Origin: Oscillospiraceae bacterium
Lineage (GTDB): Bacteria; Bacillota; Clostridia; Oscillospirales; Ruminococcaceae
NCBI GenBank assembly: GCA_017847885.1
Contig: JAGAUA010000038.1
Location: forward strand, 1 to 64,000
Reading direction: 5' to 3'
Length of the DNA stretch: 64,000 bases
Shown: positions 49,654-59,004 of the stretch, piece by piece
Layout of the letters: every line of letters starts with the position of its first letter
Numbering within the stretch: the stretch's first letter is position 1
The notes under the pieces: generated by a model
Told to the model about the DNA's origin: nothing
Database searches by the model: none
What the model saw: the letters and a program-made list of their open reading frames with translations, nothing else
Program-made: the position numbers and the translations under genes

Positions 49654-52029
49654 TTATTTCAGCTCAATTATTGTTACGCCGTCCTCGCCCTCTCCGAAAA
49701 GTCCAAGCCTGAAGCTTTTTACCGACGGGTGGGATTTAAGGTGCTTATGGATACCCTGACGAAGCGCGCCCGTGCCCTTGCCATGAATGACGGTCACCAA
49801 GCCTGCACCCGTAAGAACAGCATTGTCCAGGAACATATCAAGCTCGTGTATGCCCTCGTCTACCGCATGGCCGCGGATATCCAATTCAAGAGAGGAGGAA
49901 CGCTCCAGCTTTCCGCGGACATTTTTTGTGGAGACCTTTTTGTTTTGGTACGTAACCTTTTCAGCCTCAATAAGACGAAGCTTTTTAACGCTTATCTTGG
50001 TTTTCATTATGCCCGACTGAACGAACACCATGCCCGAAGAATCGGGGTCGCTGGCAAGAATTCCGTTTTTGTTTATATCCACAATGGCAACGTGGTCGCC
50101 GCGCTTGAACGGACGGGGCGGCGTATACTCCTTATGCTCCGCCGCAAGAATGGGATTAGCGGTATCAAACATTTTGTTGAGCGCCGACTTGTTCTTTGAA
50201 CGCGCTCCTGAAGCAAGCTGGGAAAAATTCTCCTTATCCTTCTGCTTCTTTATATCGTTAAGCTCGTCAATAAGCGCGTCAGCCTGCATACGGCAGCTTT
50301 CCACGATACGCATTGCCTGGGTGCGCGCCTTTTCAATTTCGTCCTCCTTGCGCTTGTTAAGCTCTTCTATCTCCTTTTCAAGAGCGGCAAGCTTTTCTTC
50401 ATGCTCCCGTTTAAGTCTGGTTACTTCCTTTTCCTGCTCTTCAAGCTGTATTCTTGATTTTTCAAGCTGCTCTATGACCTCTTCAAACCGCTGATTCTCT
50501 GTGGAAACAAGCTCGTTTGCCTTGGCAATTATCCTGTCGGGCACTCCAAGCTTTGAGGATATGGAAAACGCATTCGACTTTCCGGGAGAGCCGATTATAA
50601 GCCTGTAAGTCGGGCGCATTGTTGCAACGTCAAATTCGCAGGAAGCGTTTTCTATGTCTTCACGCTCCAGCGCGTAAAGCTTAAGCTCCTGATAGTGGGT
50701 CGTAACAAGAAGCCTGCACCCTTTGCTTTTCAGGTCCTCGATAATGGATACCGCCAGCGCCGCACCCTCGATAGGGTCTGTACCCGAGCCAAGCTCGTCG
50801 AAAAGAATAAGCGATTTCGAGTCGGCAATATCAAGTATTTCAACCACATTGCTCATATGGGAAGAGAACGTGGAAAGGCTGTCCTCAATGCTCTGACGGT
50901 CGCCGATATCCACGAGAATATTATCAAAAACTGAAATATGGCTGCCATCTCCCGCAGGAATAAGCATACCGCACATTGTCATTGCAGTAAGCAGACCCGT
51001 TGTTTTGAGCAGCACCGTCTTACCGCCCGTGTTGGGACCCGTCACGATAAGCGCGCTGTAATCATAGCCTATCTTTATATCCACGGGAACGACCTTGTTC
51101 TTGTCAATAAGCGGATGACGCGCCTTTTTCAGATCTATGCGGCCGTCATCGGATATTTCCGGCTCGCTTGCGCGCATTTTCGCCGCAAGGTTTGATTTTG
51201 CAAAATAAAGGTTAAGCTCCGCGCAGGTGAGGTAATCCTCTGCAATTGCGTCTGCATAATCAGCGCAGTCCGCGCTAAGCTCTGCAATAATGCGCTCTAT
51301 CTCGTCCTGCTCCTCGCCCTGCAATACGCGTATCTCGTTATTGGCTTCAACAACGGAGATCGGCTCTACAAAATATGTTGCGCCGCTTGAGGACGTGGCA
51401 TGGACAAGACCTTGTATATTGCCCTTATGCTCGGCTTTTACGGGGAGTACGTATCTTCCGTCACGCATTGTAACGATATTTTCCTGGAGCGACTTCTGCA
51501 CCTCGGTGTTCTTTACAAGCTTATCCAGACTTTCGCGTATCTTCACCCCTGCCTGAGCGATTTTTCTTCGGATATTCGCCAGCGCAGGACTTGCCATATC
51601 GGATATTTCGTCCTCGGAAATTATCGCATTTTTGATTTTGTCTTCAAGGTATTTGTTGGGCGAAAGAGATACGAAAAGGTATCCTATCGAGGATTCCGTA
51701 CCCTCGCAGGATATATGCCAATCGGAAAGCATCCTTATCTGATAAAGCATCTGCGCAATATCAAGCAGCTCACGCAGAGTAAGGCTTGCGCCCGATTTTG
51801 CACGGTTAAGTGCGCCGCGCACGTCCTTAAAGCCGATAAACGCAGGAGTTCCATACTTTGCCGACAGGTCAAAAGCGTCGGAAGTCTTTCTCACCTCCCG
51901 TTTGACGGCGTCAACATCTGTCTGCGGCTCAAGAGCAAGCGCCATTTCCTTTGTGCGCTCGTTTGACGCTTCATTTGCCAGCAAATCAAGTATTTTATGT
52001 AATTCAAGTGAAGTGTAGTATTTATTCAT
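49654..52029 (-). CDS. mutS2: MutS2 (RqcU) ATPase/endonuclease
   Basis: 791 residues. Core and clamp helices, Walker A GPNTGGKT, Walker B LILFDELGSGTDP, a long coiled coil (about 510-610), a KOW-like segment and the C-terminal Smr domain (LDIRGHAVDEGIHELDMFLD, HGKGTGALRQGIHKHL). MutS2 suppresses recombination and, in Bacillus, splits collided ribosomes to feed the RqcH pathway, whose factor is also encoded in this window. ATG 52029 behind GGAGG; 16 bases after recO. Confidence 0.95.
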   Translation of the reverse strand: MNKYYTSLELHKILDLLANEASNERTKEMALALEPQTDVDAVKREVRKTSDAFDLSAKYGTPAFIGFKDVRGALNRAKSGASLTLRELLDIAQMLYQIRMLSDWHISCEGTESSIGYLFVSLSPNKYLEDKIKNAIISEDEISDMASPALANIRRKIAQAGVKIRESLDKLVKNTEVQKSLQENIVTMRDGRYVLPVKAEHKGNIQGLVHATSSSGATYFVEPISVVEANNEIRVLQGEEQDEIERIIAELSADCADYADAIAEDYLTCAELNLYFAKSNLAAKMRASEPEISDDGRIDLKKARHPLIDKNKVVPVDIKIGYDYSALIVTGPNTGGKTVLLKTTGLLTAMTMCGMLIPAGDGSHISVFDNILVDIGDRQSIEDSLSTFSSHMSNVVEILDIADSKSLILFDELGSGTDPIEGAALAVSIIEDLKSKGCRLLVTTHYQELKLYALEREDIENASCEFDVATMRPTYRLIIGSPGKSNAFSISSKLGVPDRIIAKANELVSTENQRFEEVIEQLEKSRIQLEEQEKEVTRLKREHEEKLAALEKEIEELNKRKEDEIEKARTQAMRIVESCRMQADALIDELNDIKKQKDKENFSQLASGARSKNKSALNKMFDTANPILAAEHKEYTPPRPFKRGDHVAIVDINKNGILASDPDSSGMVFVQSGIMKTKISVKKLRLIEAEKVTYQNKKVSTKNVRGKLERSSSLELDIRGHAVDEGIHELDMFLDNAVLTGAGLVTVIHGKGTGALRQGIHKHLKSHPSVKSFRLGLFGEGEDGVTIIELK

Positions 52030-52045
52030 AGTTTCCTCCAAAAAT

Positions 52046-52819
52046 TTACGTCATGGTTTCTTCTTCGCATATTTGTTTGTAAAAATCAAGGGTCTTAAAG
52101 CTTCTGGACAAATGGGCAAGGATATACTTCTCCGTTATCTCATTAAGCAGCCTTTGGGACTCCTCGCCTATTTTAAAGTTAAACAGCCTGTTCATGTCCG
52201 AAAGGCAGATAAATCTCAGCGTATGCAGCACGGTTTTGGTCAGCCTTATATGGTAGTAGTTTTCCTCGTAACCCTTATATTCAAAGTCGTCACCGCAGAT
52301 AAGGCACGCCCTATCCACCATAAAGTACATCTCGTCCGCTTCGTATTTATAGCAGTCACGGCAGCCGATAAGCTGGGGAAGCATACCTATTTCCGACATA
52401 AAGCGAAGCTCGAAAACGCTTTTCAGGAACTCGCAGCTGCGCAGGTCTTCCGAAAGGAAATGCAGGCAGTTGAGCAAAAGGCTCATGGCGTCCTTGGCAG
52501 ACTGCCCCGTTGTAACGCAGTACCGCGATATTTCCGCAAAATAGCTTGCCAGAGCCAGCTTCTTCATGTCGAGCCTAAGCTTGAAAAACACACGCTCAGG
52601 CTCGCTGCTGTTCAGGTAAAAACGGTCATTCCGCTTTCTTATGCAGAATTTTGAGTACGCAAAAAGCTGGGTAGAGGAATTGTTCTTTCCCGTAATTTTC
52701 TGCGCGCCCTTTACGCATACCTCGATAACGCCGTATTCAGCGGTGAGAATGTCGATAAAACGGTCGTTTTCACCCGTATTTCGCTCCGCTATCACCAAGC
52801 CCATTACCGTTACCAGCAT
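52046..52819 (-). CDS. recO: DNA repair protein RecO
   Basis: 257 residues. An N-terminal OB fold (VMGLVIAERNTGENDRFIDI), and a zinc-finger region with CRDCYKYEADEMYFMV and CLICGDDFEY (Cys pairs). RecO loads RecA with RecR at gaps. Its 5' 50 bases overlap the yqzL frame. GGGGAA lies 9 bases before the ATG. It is followed by mutS2 at 16 bases. Confidence 0.93.
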   Translation of the reverse strand: MLVTVMGLVIAERNTGENDRFIDILTAEYGVIEVCVKGAQKITGKNNSSTQLFAYSKFCIRKRNDRFYLNSSEPERVFFKLRLDMKKLALASYFAEISRYCVTTGQSAKDAMSLLLNCLHFLSEDLRSCEFLKSVFELRFMSEIGMLPQLIGCRDCYKYEADEMYFMVDRACLICGDDFEYKGYEENYYHIRLTKTVLHTLRFICLSDMNRLFNFKIGEESQRLLNEITEKYILAHLSRSFKTLDFYKQICEEETMT

Positions 52820-52943
52820 CAGCGTGTTCCCCTTTTATATTGGAAAAATACTTTGTCGGTATCCCCATATATTCAAGGTAATCCGATATTTTTCCGCTTA
52901 ATTCAAATTTATCCCACTTGCTCTCATCATAGCTATCTATCAT
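52770..52943 (-). CDS. yqzL: YqzL-family small protein between era and recO
   Basis: 57 residues, short enough to be missed. It reads MIDSYDESKWDKFELSGKIS then DYLEYMGIPTKYFSNIKGEH and continues in another frame of recO to a TGA at 52770. The W..FE.SG.I..YL.Y core fits YqzL, the tiny protein encoded between era and recO in Bacillus. GGAGGG sits 8 bases before the ATG. Its last 17 codons overlap the recO start, so translation is probably coupled. Function unknown in the family. Confidence 0.75.
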   Translation of the reverse strand: MIDSYDESKWDKFELSGKISDYLEYMGIPTKYFSNIKGEHADAGNGNGLGDSGAKYG

Positions 52944-52995
52944 AGTAAAGCCCTCCGTATCTGAAGCTTATACTACAATTATCTCCGCGCAGAAG

Positions 52996-53910
52996 TTACA
53001 TATTAGTGGAATTATTTGATAAACCGAAATTGCGGATAAGACCTTCCTTATTCCGCCAGTCTTCCTTTACCTTTACCCAGCACTGGAGGTTGACCTTTAT
53101 CTCGAAAAAGCTCTCCAGATCCTCACGGGCAAGCTTGCCTATCTGCTTTAGCATAGTGCCGTTTTTGCCGATAACCATACCCTTGTGGGAGTCTCGCTCG
53201 CAGTATATTACCGCGGAAATATCGAGAATGTCCTCGCCGTTTCTGTTCACGCGCTCGCTCATTTCTTCGACTGTTACGGCAATTCCGTGAGGAACCTCTT
53301 CGTGCATAAGGTTAAGTATCTTTTCGCGGATAATTTCCCCTGCAAGCACCCTTTCGGGCTGGTCGGTGAATTTATCATCGGGGAAATAATGGGGACCCTC
53401 CACAGCATATTTCTTTATCTCGTCCCATACGATGTCAACGCCGTCGTTTTCCAGAACGCTTATGGGAATTATCGCCTTGAAGTCGTACAGTGCACTCATC
53501 TCCGCAATGCGAAGGGCGATCTGCTCCTTATCCTGAACCAGATCTATCTTGTTAAGTATGAGAATAACGTTATCCTTTTTCTTAAAGCCGCCGATAAGAG
53601 ACATATCTATTTCATTTGTATTTTTTGTTACATCGACAACCATAAGTATAACGTCAACGTCGGTAACGGACTCCTTCACCGTTTTGTTCATATGCTCACC
53701 AAGCTTGTTTTTCGCCTTATGAACGCCGGGAGTATCCATAAAAACATACTGGGTCTCATTTTCGGTAACAAGACCCGTAATTCTTGTTCGTGTAGTCTGG
53801 GGCTTGCTGCTGACCATAGCTATCTTCTCGCCCACAAGGTTGTTGAGGAGCGAGGATTTGCCTGCGTTTGCACGTCCCACAATAGCTATAAATTCAATTT
53901 TAGTATTCAT
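52996..53910 (-). CDS. era: GTPase Era
   Basis: 304 residues. G domain with GRANAGKSS, DTPGVHKA, NKID and the SVL-type loop, and a C-terminal KH domain with VIGKNGTMLKQIGKLARED. It binds the 3' end of 16S rRNA during 30S assembly. It overlaps dgkA by 4 bases (ATGA-type coupling). No cdd gene lies between dgkA and era, unlike Bacillus. Confidence 0.97.
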   Translation of the reverse strand: MNTKIEFIAIVGRANAGKSSLLNNLVGEKIAMVSSKPQTTRTRITGLVTENETQYVFMDTPGVHKAKNKLGEHMNKTVKESVTDVDVILMVVDVTKNTNEIDMSLIGGFKKKDNVILILNKIDLVQDKEQIALRIAEMSALYDFKAIIPISVLENDGVDIVWDEIKKYAVEGPHYFPDDKFTDQPERVLAGEIIREKILNLMHEEVPHGIAVTVEEMSERVNRNGEDILDISAVIYCERDSHKGMVIGKNGTMLKQIGKLAREDLESFFEIKVNLQCWVKVKEDWRNKEGLIRNFGLSNNSTNM

Positions 53911-54371
53911 TTTTGTTCCTTTCTTTTTGACGGATATATAATAAAAACGGCTGCCAATACGGCAGACAAAACAAGCCCTGCCAGCGCAGGGATATTCCTG
54001 CCGTAATACTCAAATATGCTTTTTATTACCTCAATATCTCCGAACAGAATTATTCCTACAATAATGGAAAATATCGCGGCAATCAGCACCGCTCCTGCCG
54101 CCGCGTCCTTTGCAAGCTTTGCGGTTTTGCTGTATTCGGGCGAGCATAGGTCAACGGCTGCTTCAATTGCGGTATTCACCGCCTCGCAGGACATTACAAG
54201 CGCAAACACGACAGCAAGCAGCGCGTACTCGGTTTTGGTAAGCTCATAAAAAAGTGAAAAGCCCGTTACATACACCGCCGCCGTGATGTGTATTCTGAAA
54301 TTGCGCTGGGTCTTTACCGCTGCGGCAATTCCCTCAGCCGCATACACAAAGGCTTTCAAAAACGCTTTCAT
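53907..54371 (-). CDS. dgkA: Diacylglycerol/undecaprenol kinase DgkA
   Basis: 154 residues with an N-terminal amphipathic part and three membrane helices. SCEAVNTAIEAAVDLCSPEY contains the conserved Glu and Asn-Thr-Ala-Ile-Glu active site. In Gram-positives this family phosphorylates undecaprenol for wall synthesis. A fourth hydrophobic stretch and basic tail (IYPSKRKEQK) extend the usual C-terminus. It overlaps ybeY and era by 4 bases each. Confidence 0.92.
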   Translation of the reverse strand: MKAFLKAFVYAAEGIAAAVKTQRNFRIHITAAVYVTGFSLFYELTKTEYALLAVVFALVMSCEAVNTAIEAAVDLCSPEYSKTAKLAKDAAAGAVLIAAIFSIIVGIILFGDIEVIKSIFEYYGRNIPALAGLVLSAVLAAVFIIYPSKRKEQK

Positions 54372-54868
54372 AGAATTTCGCTGTATTTTTCATCACGGGT
54401 TATGCCGAGTCTCTCAAGAACTATCTCTTCCTTTTCGTGCATTCTCGCCGCGTCGGCAGGCGAGGTCTCGTGGTCGTACCCCAAAAGGTGCAGCATTGAA
54501 TGTACGGTCAGAAAGCCCACTTCCCTTTCAAGTGAATGTTCGTATATCTTAGCCTGCTTGACAGCGGTCTCCATTGAAATTACCACATCGCCCAGCAGGT
54601 ATGCTCCCGTTTCGTTGTTCACATCGTAAACGCCGTTTTCGCCCAAGGGGAAGGAAAGCACGTCCGTAGACTTGTCCTTGTTGCGGTAAAACTTATTCAG
54701 CCTGCGTATCTCATCGTTGTCCACAAAAGAAACGCTGACCTCTGCGCTGCCGTCAAAGTTTTCCATGGTAAGCACCGCCTGACAGCACTTGCGGACAAGC
54801 AGCCTAAGTCCCGTGGGAAGCTTTATTTTTTTCTGATTGTTCCTTATCATTACCTTTAACCTTGACAT
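54368..54868 (-). CDS. ybeY: Endoribonuclease YbeY
   Basis: 166 residues. The metal-binding motif HSMLHLLGYDHETS has three His in H-x3-H-x5-H order; RLNKFYRNKDKSTDVLSFPL is the preceding conserved block. It matures 16S rRNA and helps with ribosome quality. ATG 54868 is used; the frame upstream to 54943 overlaps phoH and lacks a ribosome site. It overlaps dgkA by 4 bases. Confidence 0.95.
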   Translation of the reverse strand: MSRLKVMIRNNQKKIKLPTGLRLLVRKCCQAVLTMENFDGSAEVSVSFVDNDEIRRLNKFYRNKDKSTDVLSFPLGENGVYDVNNETGAYLLGDVVISMETAVKQAKIYEHSLEREVGFLTVHSMLHLLGYDHETSPADAARMHEKEEIVLERLGITRDEKYSEIL

Positions 54869-54872
54869 ATTA

Positions 54873-55835
54873 TCAGCCCTTTCTTTCACTGTACGCCTTT
54901 TCGTAAGCCTTGATAATATCCTGAACAAGCTTGTGGCGCACAACGTCCTTTTCAGTAAATCTTGTTATGCATATATCGTCAACATTTTTAAGTACGTGCA
55001 TCGCGTCGATAAGACCCGACTTCCTGCTGTCGGGAAGGTCTATCTGCGTTATATCACCCGTAATGACCATCTTGCTGTTAAAGCCGAGACGGGTAAGGAA
55101 CATCTTTATCTGCTCACGGGTAGTATTCTGCGCCTCGTCGAGAATAATAAAGGAGTCGTCAAGTGTACGTCCTCTCATGTACGCAAGGGGCGCAACTTCG
55201 ATGCTTCCGCGCTCCATATGCTTTGCAAAGGTCTCCGCACCGAACATATCAAACAGCGCGTCGTAAAGCGGACGAAGATACGGGTCGACCTTATTTTGCA
55301 GGTCTCCGGGAAGAAAGCCCAGCTTTTCGCCTGCTTCCACCGCAGGACGGGTAAGGATAATCTTGTTTATCTCATGCGCCTTGAACGCCTTTACCGCCAT
55401 TGCAACAGCAAGATAGGTCTTGCCCGTTCCGGCAGGACCCACACCCATTACAATAGTATTCTTTGCAATAGCGTCAACATATTTCTTCTGACCCAGAGTT
55501 TTTGCCTTTACGACCTTGCCCCCCGTGGTCACGCATATTCCCCCGTCGGCAAGCTGTGTTACCTGCTCCTGAGTACCCTCGTCGACCATTGAATTGACGT
55601 AGCGGATATTCTGCTCGTTAATGACCTCGCCCTTTCTGATAAGCTCAAGCAGGGCTTCTATTGCGGAACGCGCCTTTGCCGTTTCAGCCTCTCCTCCGCT
55701 TATTCTTATATCGCTTCCGCGGTTCAGCACGGCAACGTTATACTGCCTTTGAAGCAGGTTGATATTTTCATCATAATTACCGAAAAGAGCAATTGCCTGT
55801 TCAATATTGTCGATTTTGATTATAGCTTCAGCCAT
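54873..55835 (-). CDS. phoH: PhoH-like ATPase
   Basis: 320 residues. Walker A GPAGTGKTYLA and Walker B SFIILDEAQNTTREQIKMFL, with MVITGDITQIDLP; a small N-terminal KH-like part with IDNIEQAIALFGNYDENINL. An RNA-related ATPase often linked with ybeY. ATG 55835 behind AGAGGTG. The 131-base gap to yqfD contains a palindrome, ATACGG-aattta-CCGTAT (55886-55903), a possible separate control point, so phoH may start its own transcript. Confidence 0.94.
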   Translation of the reverse strand: MAEAIIKIDNIEQAIALFGNYDENINLLQRQYNVAVLNRGSDIRISGGEAETAKARSAIEALLELIRKGEVINEQNIRYVNSMVDEGTQEQVTQLADGGICVTTGGKVVKAKTLGQKKYVDAIAKNTIVMGVGPAGTGKTYLAVAMAVKAFKAHEINKIILTRPAVEAGEKLGFLPGDLQNKVDPYLRPLYDALFDMFGAETFAKHMERGSIEVAPLAYMRGRTLDDSFIILDEAQNTTREQIKMFLTRLGFNSKMVITGDITQIDLPDSRKSGLIDAMHVLKNVDDICITRFTEKDVVRHKLVQDIIKAYEKAYSERKG

Positions 55836-55966
55836 CGGTACACCTCTATACATTCCTAAAATTTATACAAACTAAAATATATCGGATACGGAATTTACCG
55901 TATATTTCAAGACCCACAAAGTTATTATAACACATTTCTTTCAAGAATAAAAGGGGGAAATGATAA

Positions 55967-57136
55967 TTATTTTGCCATAATTTCCTGAGTAATTCCTATA
56001 TTACTTTCCAGAGTATACCTTATCACCGCCGTCATTCCCTCGGCATTTTCCGAAAAATACACCTCTTTATCCACAATAGCTGTACCCTCGTCCGAAAGGA
56101 AGTTATGCTCATAAAGCTTGATTTTCTCCTCCAGGATTTCTTTCGCTTGCTCGGGAGAATAGCTGACCTGCTCCGTGCTGTAACAGCGATACTCCGAAGT
56201 GATTATCCCCATGGGAAGCTGCAAGCCCAAAAGCTCAAAATATTCTGTATTTTCGTCATATTCATACTGTTCAAAATCATTTTTGCCGATATATAACGGT
56301 ATCTTTGCTCCGAAAAAGTAAAAATACTTCCTTGTTGTCTTTCCCGTGTAATTCTGCCTCTCGTCGGAAAAAGGCTGGTAAAAGGTTTGCTTTTCGTCGT
56401 ATCTTCCGATTATTTCGCCCATTGAGTGGGCATAGTATACTCCGCCCTTTCCGTCCTCGACGGTACCGCTTATAAGCAGGTCGCCTTTTTTTACGCCGTC
56501 ATACAGCATTGGCACAAGCATTCCCATGTATACGTTTTTTACCGCAACTATCTGGGCGTCCCTTGCCGAGACGATATTGCACGGAACAGAACTTGGGACT
56601 ATTTCCTCATGTGTGACAAGCTCGCTTATTTCCGCCTGAATAAAGCAGCCCGAAGAGCGTATTCCTATCCACGCTATCCCCCCCGAAGAGGAAACCACGC
56701 GCCGCTCCACCTCTCTAAGGTCAATGCTCGGAATAAACGCGCCTATTTTTATTCCGTAATCATTCAGAATGGAAACCACCTGCTCGTCGGTCATGCTTTC
56801 ATTGCCGTATATCTCGATGCCCATAACAACGTTGGAAAGATATGCTATCATAAGAAACGCGAGGAAAAATCCTGCGGCAAGTCCCAGCCTGCGCTTATAC
56901 CTGCGCACGGTAAAAACGCCGCCCCGTCTGCCAACGATACCCACCTGCGCACCGTCTGCCGCAGCGACCCTCTGCAATTCCCCGAAGGAGGATTTGTATA
57001 TGTCTCCCCTAATTTTCCCTTTTTCGTACTTTAAGTCCGTAACCGACACAATACTGCTTTTTATGTGATTTATAAAAACCGACGGTTCGGGGGCAACCGC
57101 TTCAAAGGTTATTACTCCCCTTATATTATTGAACAT
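55967..57136 (-). CDS. yqfD: Sporulation protein YqfD
   Basis: 389 residues. One transmembrane helix (about 85-107, LGLAAGFFLAFLMIAYLSNV) follows an RRYKRR stretch, then a large extracytoplasmic part that begins IEIYGNESMTDEQVVSIL, a POTRA-like start. YqfD is produced under sigma-E in the mother cell and is needed for late sporulation in Bacillus. It follows yqfC by 15 bases. Confidence 0.93.
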   Translation of the reverse strand: MFNNIRGVITFEAVAPEPSVFINHIKSSIVSVTDLKYEKGKIRGDIYKSSFGELQRVAAADGAQVGIVGRRGGVFTVRRYKRRLGLAAGFFLAFLMIAYLSNVVMGIEIYGNESMTDEQVVSILNDYGIKIGAFIPSIDLREVERRVVSSSGGIAWIGIRSSGCFIQAEISELVTHEEIVPSSVPCNIVSARDAQIVAVKNVYMGMLVPMLYDGVKKGDLLISGTVEDGKGGVYYAHSMGEIIGRYDEKQTFYQPFSDERQNYTGKTTRKYFYFFGAKIPLYIGKNDFEQYEYDENTEYFELLGLQLPMGIITSEYRCYSTEQVSYSPEQAKEILEEKIKLYEHNFLSDEGTAIVDKEVYFSENAEGMTAVIRYTLESNIGITQEIMAK

Positions 57137-57151
57137 AAAACTGACCAGCCT

Positions 57152-57421
57152 TTACTCAAATTCAATTGAAGAAAATTTCCCGTCAACAACGATACCCTCG
57201 TTATTGTAATCCGAAATGCGGATATTTTCGCCCCATATGCTTACCGTCAGCGTGGAGGTCTGTATCTTAACGTATATGTCGTTGTATTCGAGTATTTTCC
57301 TGCAATTTTCTATCTCCATATGAGTATTGTCGCACAACGACATAAAGGTATTGATGTAAAGCTTTTTTTTCACGAATTTTGATACCGTTTCGTTGTACTT
57401 TGCCTTAATTCCGCCGCTCAC
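57152..57421 (-). CDS. yqfC: Sporulation protein YqfC
   Basis: 89 residues, beta-rich (EIENCRKILEYNDIYVKIQT, TVSIWGENIRISDYNNEGIV), the normal YqfC size and partner of YqfD. The start is GTG 57421, 9 bases after GGAGGT. First gene of the long minus-strand unit, divergent from ylbJ. Sigma-E control is inferred from the family. Confidence 0.9.
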   Translation of the reverse strand: MSGGIKAKYNETVSKFVKKKLYINTFMSLCDNTHMEIENCRKILEYNDIYVKIQTSTLTVSIWGENIRISDYNNEGIVVDGKFSSIEFE

Positions 57422-57521
57422 CCGATTTACACCTCCAAAGGAAAACTAATACATTTAATTATATTGCCGCGTTCATTTTCATATACTTTAATCGGACAAA
57501 AAACTGTATTTGGAGGCAAAT

Positions 57522-58610
57522 ATGAGCAGGATAAAAAATATTGCTGCCGGAATATTCGTTATTGCCTACACCGTTCTTCTAATTATTTTTATCAAGGACG
57601 TGGGCGCCGCAGTCTCAGCCTCGGTAAAAAACTGCCTTGAAGTGATAATCCCGTCCCTGTACGCATTTATGGTGATATCGGGCTTTATCGTATCAAGCAA
57701 TCTTTACTGCGTTTTAAGCAGACCCTTCGGTCTTATTTCAAGGTACATATTCCGCATACCCGAGGAATATTTCTCGATTTTCATCATCTCCAGCATAGGC
57801 GGATACCCTGTGGGTGCAAGGCTGCTTGCGGATATGTGCAGGAAAAACAAGCTTGACAAGGACACCGCGGAGCATATGCTGGATTACTGCTATCTGTCAG
57901 GACCTGCGTTCATATGCAGTATTGTGGGCATACGGCTGTTTTCGAGCCTAAAAACGGGAATTGTCATTTTTCTGTCAATACTTTCGGCAAACCTTATTTA
58001 CGCATTTATAAGCGGTCTCGGCAGGAAAGTTCCCCCTCCGCGCAAAGGCAAGGCAAAGCTTGAGCTGTCGTTCATAAACCTGCTGCGCTCCGTAACGGAC
58101 GGCGCGGAAGCCATGCTTTCGGTATGCGCGGTAATTGTTTTTTTCTCGTCATTCATATGTATTCTTGAAAAGCTGAACGTTATTCAATATGCGGCACGGC
58201 TGATATCATACCTTTTCGGAACAAGCTATGCCGACAGCATAAGCGCCGTGAAATCCCTGCTGGAAATAAGCAATATCGCGTCATTTACTGCAAACAATTA
58301 TTCTTCCGTACCCCTTATCGCCGCGCTGCTTTCCTTCGGGGGAGTCTGCGTGCTTATGCAGAACGAAAGCTTTATTTCGGGCGCGTTCAAAACAAAGCGC
58401 TTTTACATTGCCAGAATAGCCGCCGCGTTTTTGTCGTATATTTTGTGCAAAGCCTTTATGGGCATATTTGGCATAAGCGCGGTGTACACATCGGTTTCGT
58501 ACGGTTTGGGATACCGTCAAAACTCACCAATTCCGTCACTTTTTTTGTTGATTATGACAATTTTACTGCTATTATCAAATAACCCTATGGTCAAAAAAGA
58601 AAAAATGTGA
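57522..58610 (+). CDS. ylbJ: Sporulation integral membrane protein YlbJ
   Basis: 362 residues with eight or more membrane segments. IIPSLYAFMVISGFIVSSNL, SSIGGYPVGARLLADMCRKN and YCYLSGPAFICSIVG follow the YlbJ/nucleoside-recognition (gate) domain pattern. In Bacillus it is a sigma-E gene needed for spore resistance. Upstream, TTATATT-14-CATATACT (about 57458-57490) faintly resembles a sigma-E promoter. ATG 57522 follows GGAGG by 5 bases; the TTG 12 bases earlier is part of that site. Confidence 0.9.
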   Translation: MSRIKNIAAGIFVIAYTVLLIIFIKDVGAAVSASVKNCLEVIIPSLYAFMVISGFIVSSNLYCVLSRPFGLISRYIFRIPEEYFSIFIISSIGGYPVGARLLADMCRKNKLDKDTAEHMLDYCYLSGPAFICSIVGIRLFSSLKTGIVIFLSILSANLIYAFISGLGRKVPPPRKGKAKLELSFINLLRSVTDGAEAMLSVCAVIVFFSSFICILEKLNVIQYAARLISYLFGTSYADSISAVKSLLEISNIASFTANNYSSVPLIAALLSFGGVCVLMQNESFISGAFKTKRFYIARIAAAFLSYILCKAFMGIFGISAVYTSVSYGLGYRQNSPIPSLFLLIMTILLLLSNNPMVKKEKM

Positions 58611-58653
58611 TATAATGATTAAAACCAATCTTATTAAAGAAAGGAATGTTACT

Positions 58654-58863
58654 ATGGCTAAAAAGAAGTATTTCGGTAATGATATTCCCCCCCAGTGCCA
58701 GTACTGTCATTTCGGTACAAGAGCTAAGGACGGCGGCAAGGTTCTTTGTGAAAAAAGAGGTTTGGTCAACGGAGATTCTTCATGTCCCAAATATGTTTAC
58801 TCTCCTTTGAAGAGAATTCCCGTTAAGCAGCTTCATATTCCCGGAAATTTTGACGATGAGTAA
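58654..58863 (+). CDS. Four-cysteine zinc-ribbon-like small protein
   Basis: 69 residues: DIPPQCQYCHFGTRAKDGGK and VLCEKRGLVNGDSSCPKYVY. The CxxC and two later Cys are spaced as in small zinc ribbons and the protein is basic near the end (SPLKRIPVKQL). It is not a named family to this reader. The start is ATG 58654 behind AAAGGAA; the ATG at 58615 lacks a site and lies 4 bases after ylbJ. A terminator follows at 58908-58956. Confidence 0.75.
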   Translation: MAKKKYFGNDIPPQCQYCHFGTRAKDGGKVLCEKRGLVNGDSSCPKYVYSPLKRIPVKQLHIPGNFDDE

Positions 58864-58907
58864 TTACATAATTACGGGGCGTAAAAATATTACTTAAAAC
58901 AACTAAA

Positions 58908-58956
58908 AGGGCTGTTGCAGGGCATTGGTATGATGTCCCGCAAAGCCCTGTTTTGC
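58908..58956 (+). terminator. Terminator after the four-Cys protein gene
   Basis: AGGGCT-gTTGC...GCAA-aGCCCT stem, then GTTTTGC. Confidence 0.7.
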
Positions 58957-58961
58957 ATAAT

Positions 58962-58983
58962 TTACGGGCAAGCTTGCCCGTAA
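58962..58983. promoter_or_regulatory. Perfect 22-bp palindrome before the TPR-nucleotidyltransferase gene
   Basis: TTACGGGCAAG and its exact complement CTTGCCCGTAA meet without a loop, 21 bases before the ATG. It may be an operator for a dimeric repressor. Confidence 0.5.
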
Positions 58984-59004
58984 GGATAATAAGGAACGGT
59001 ATTT

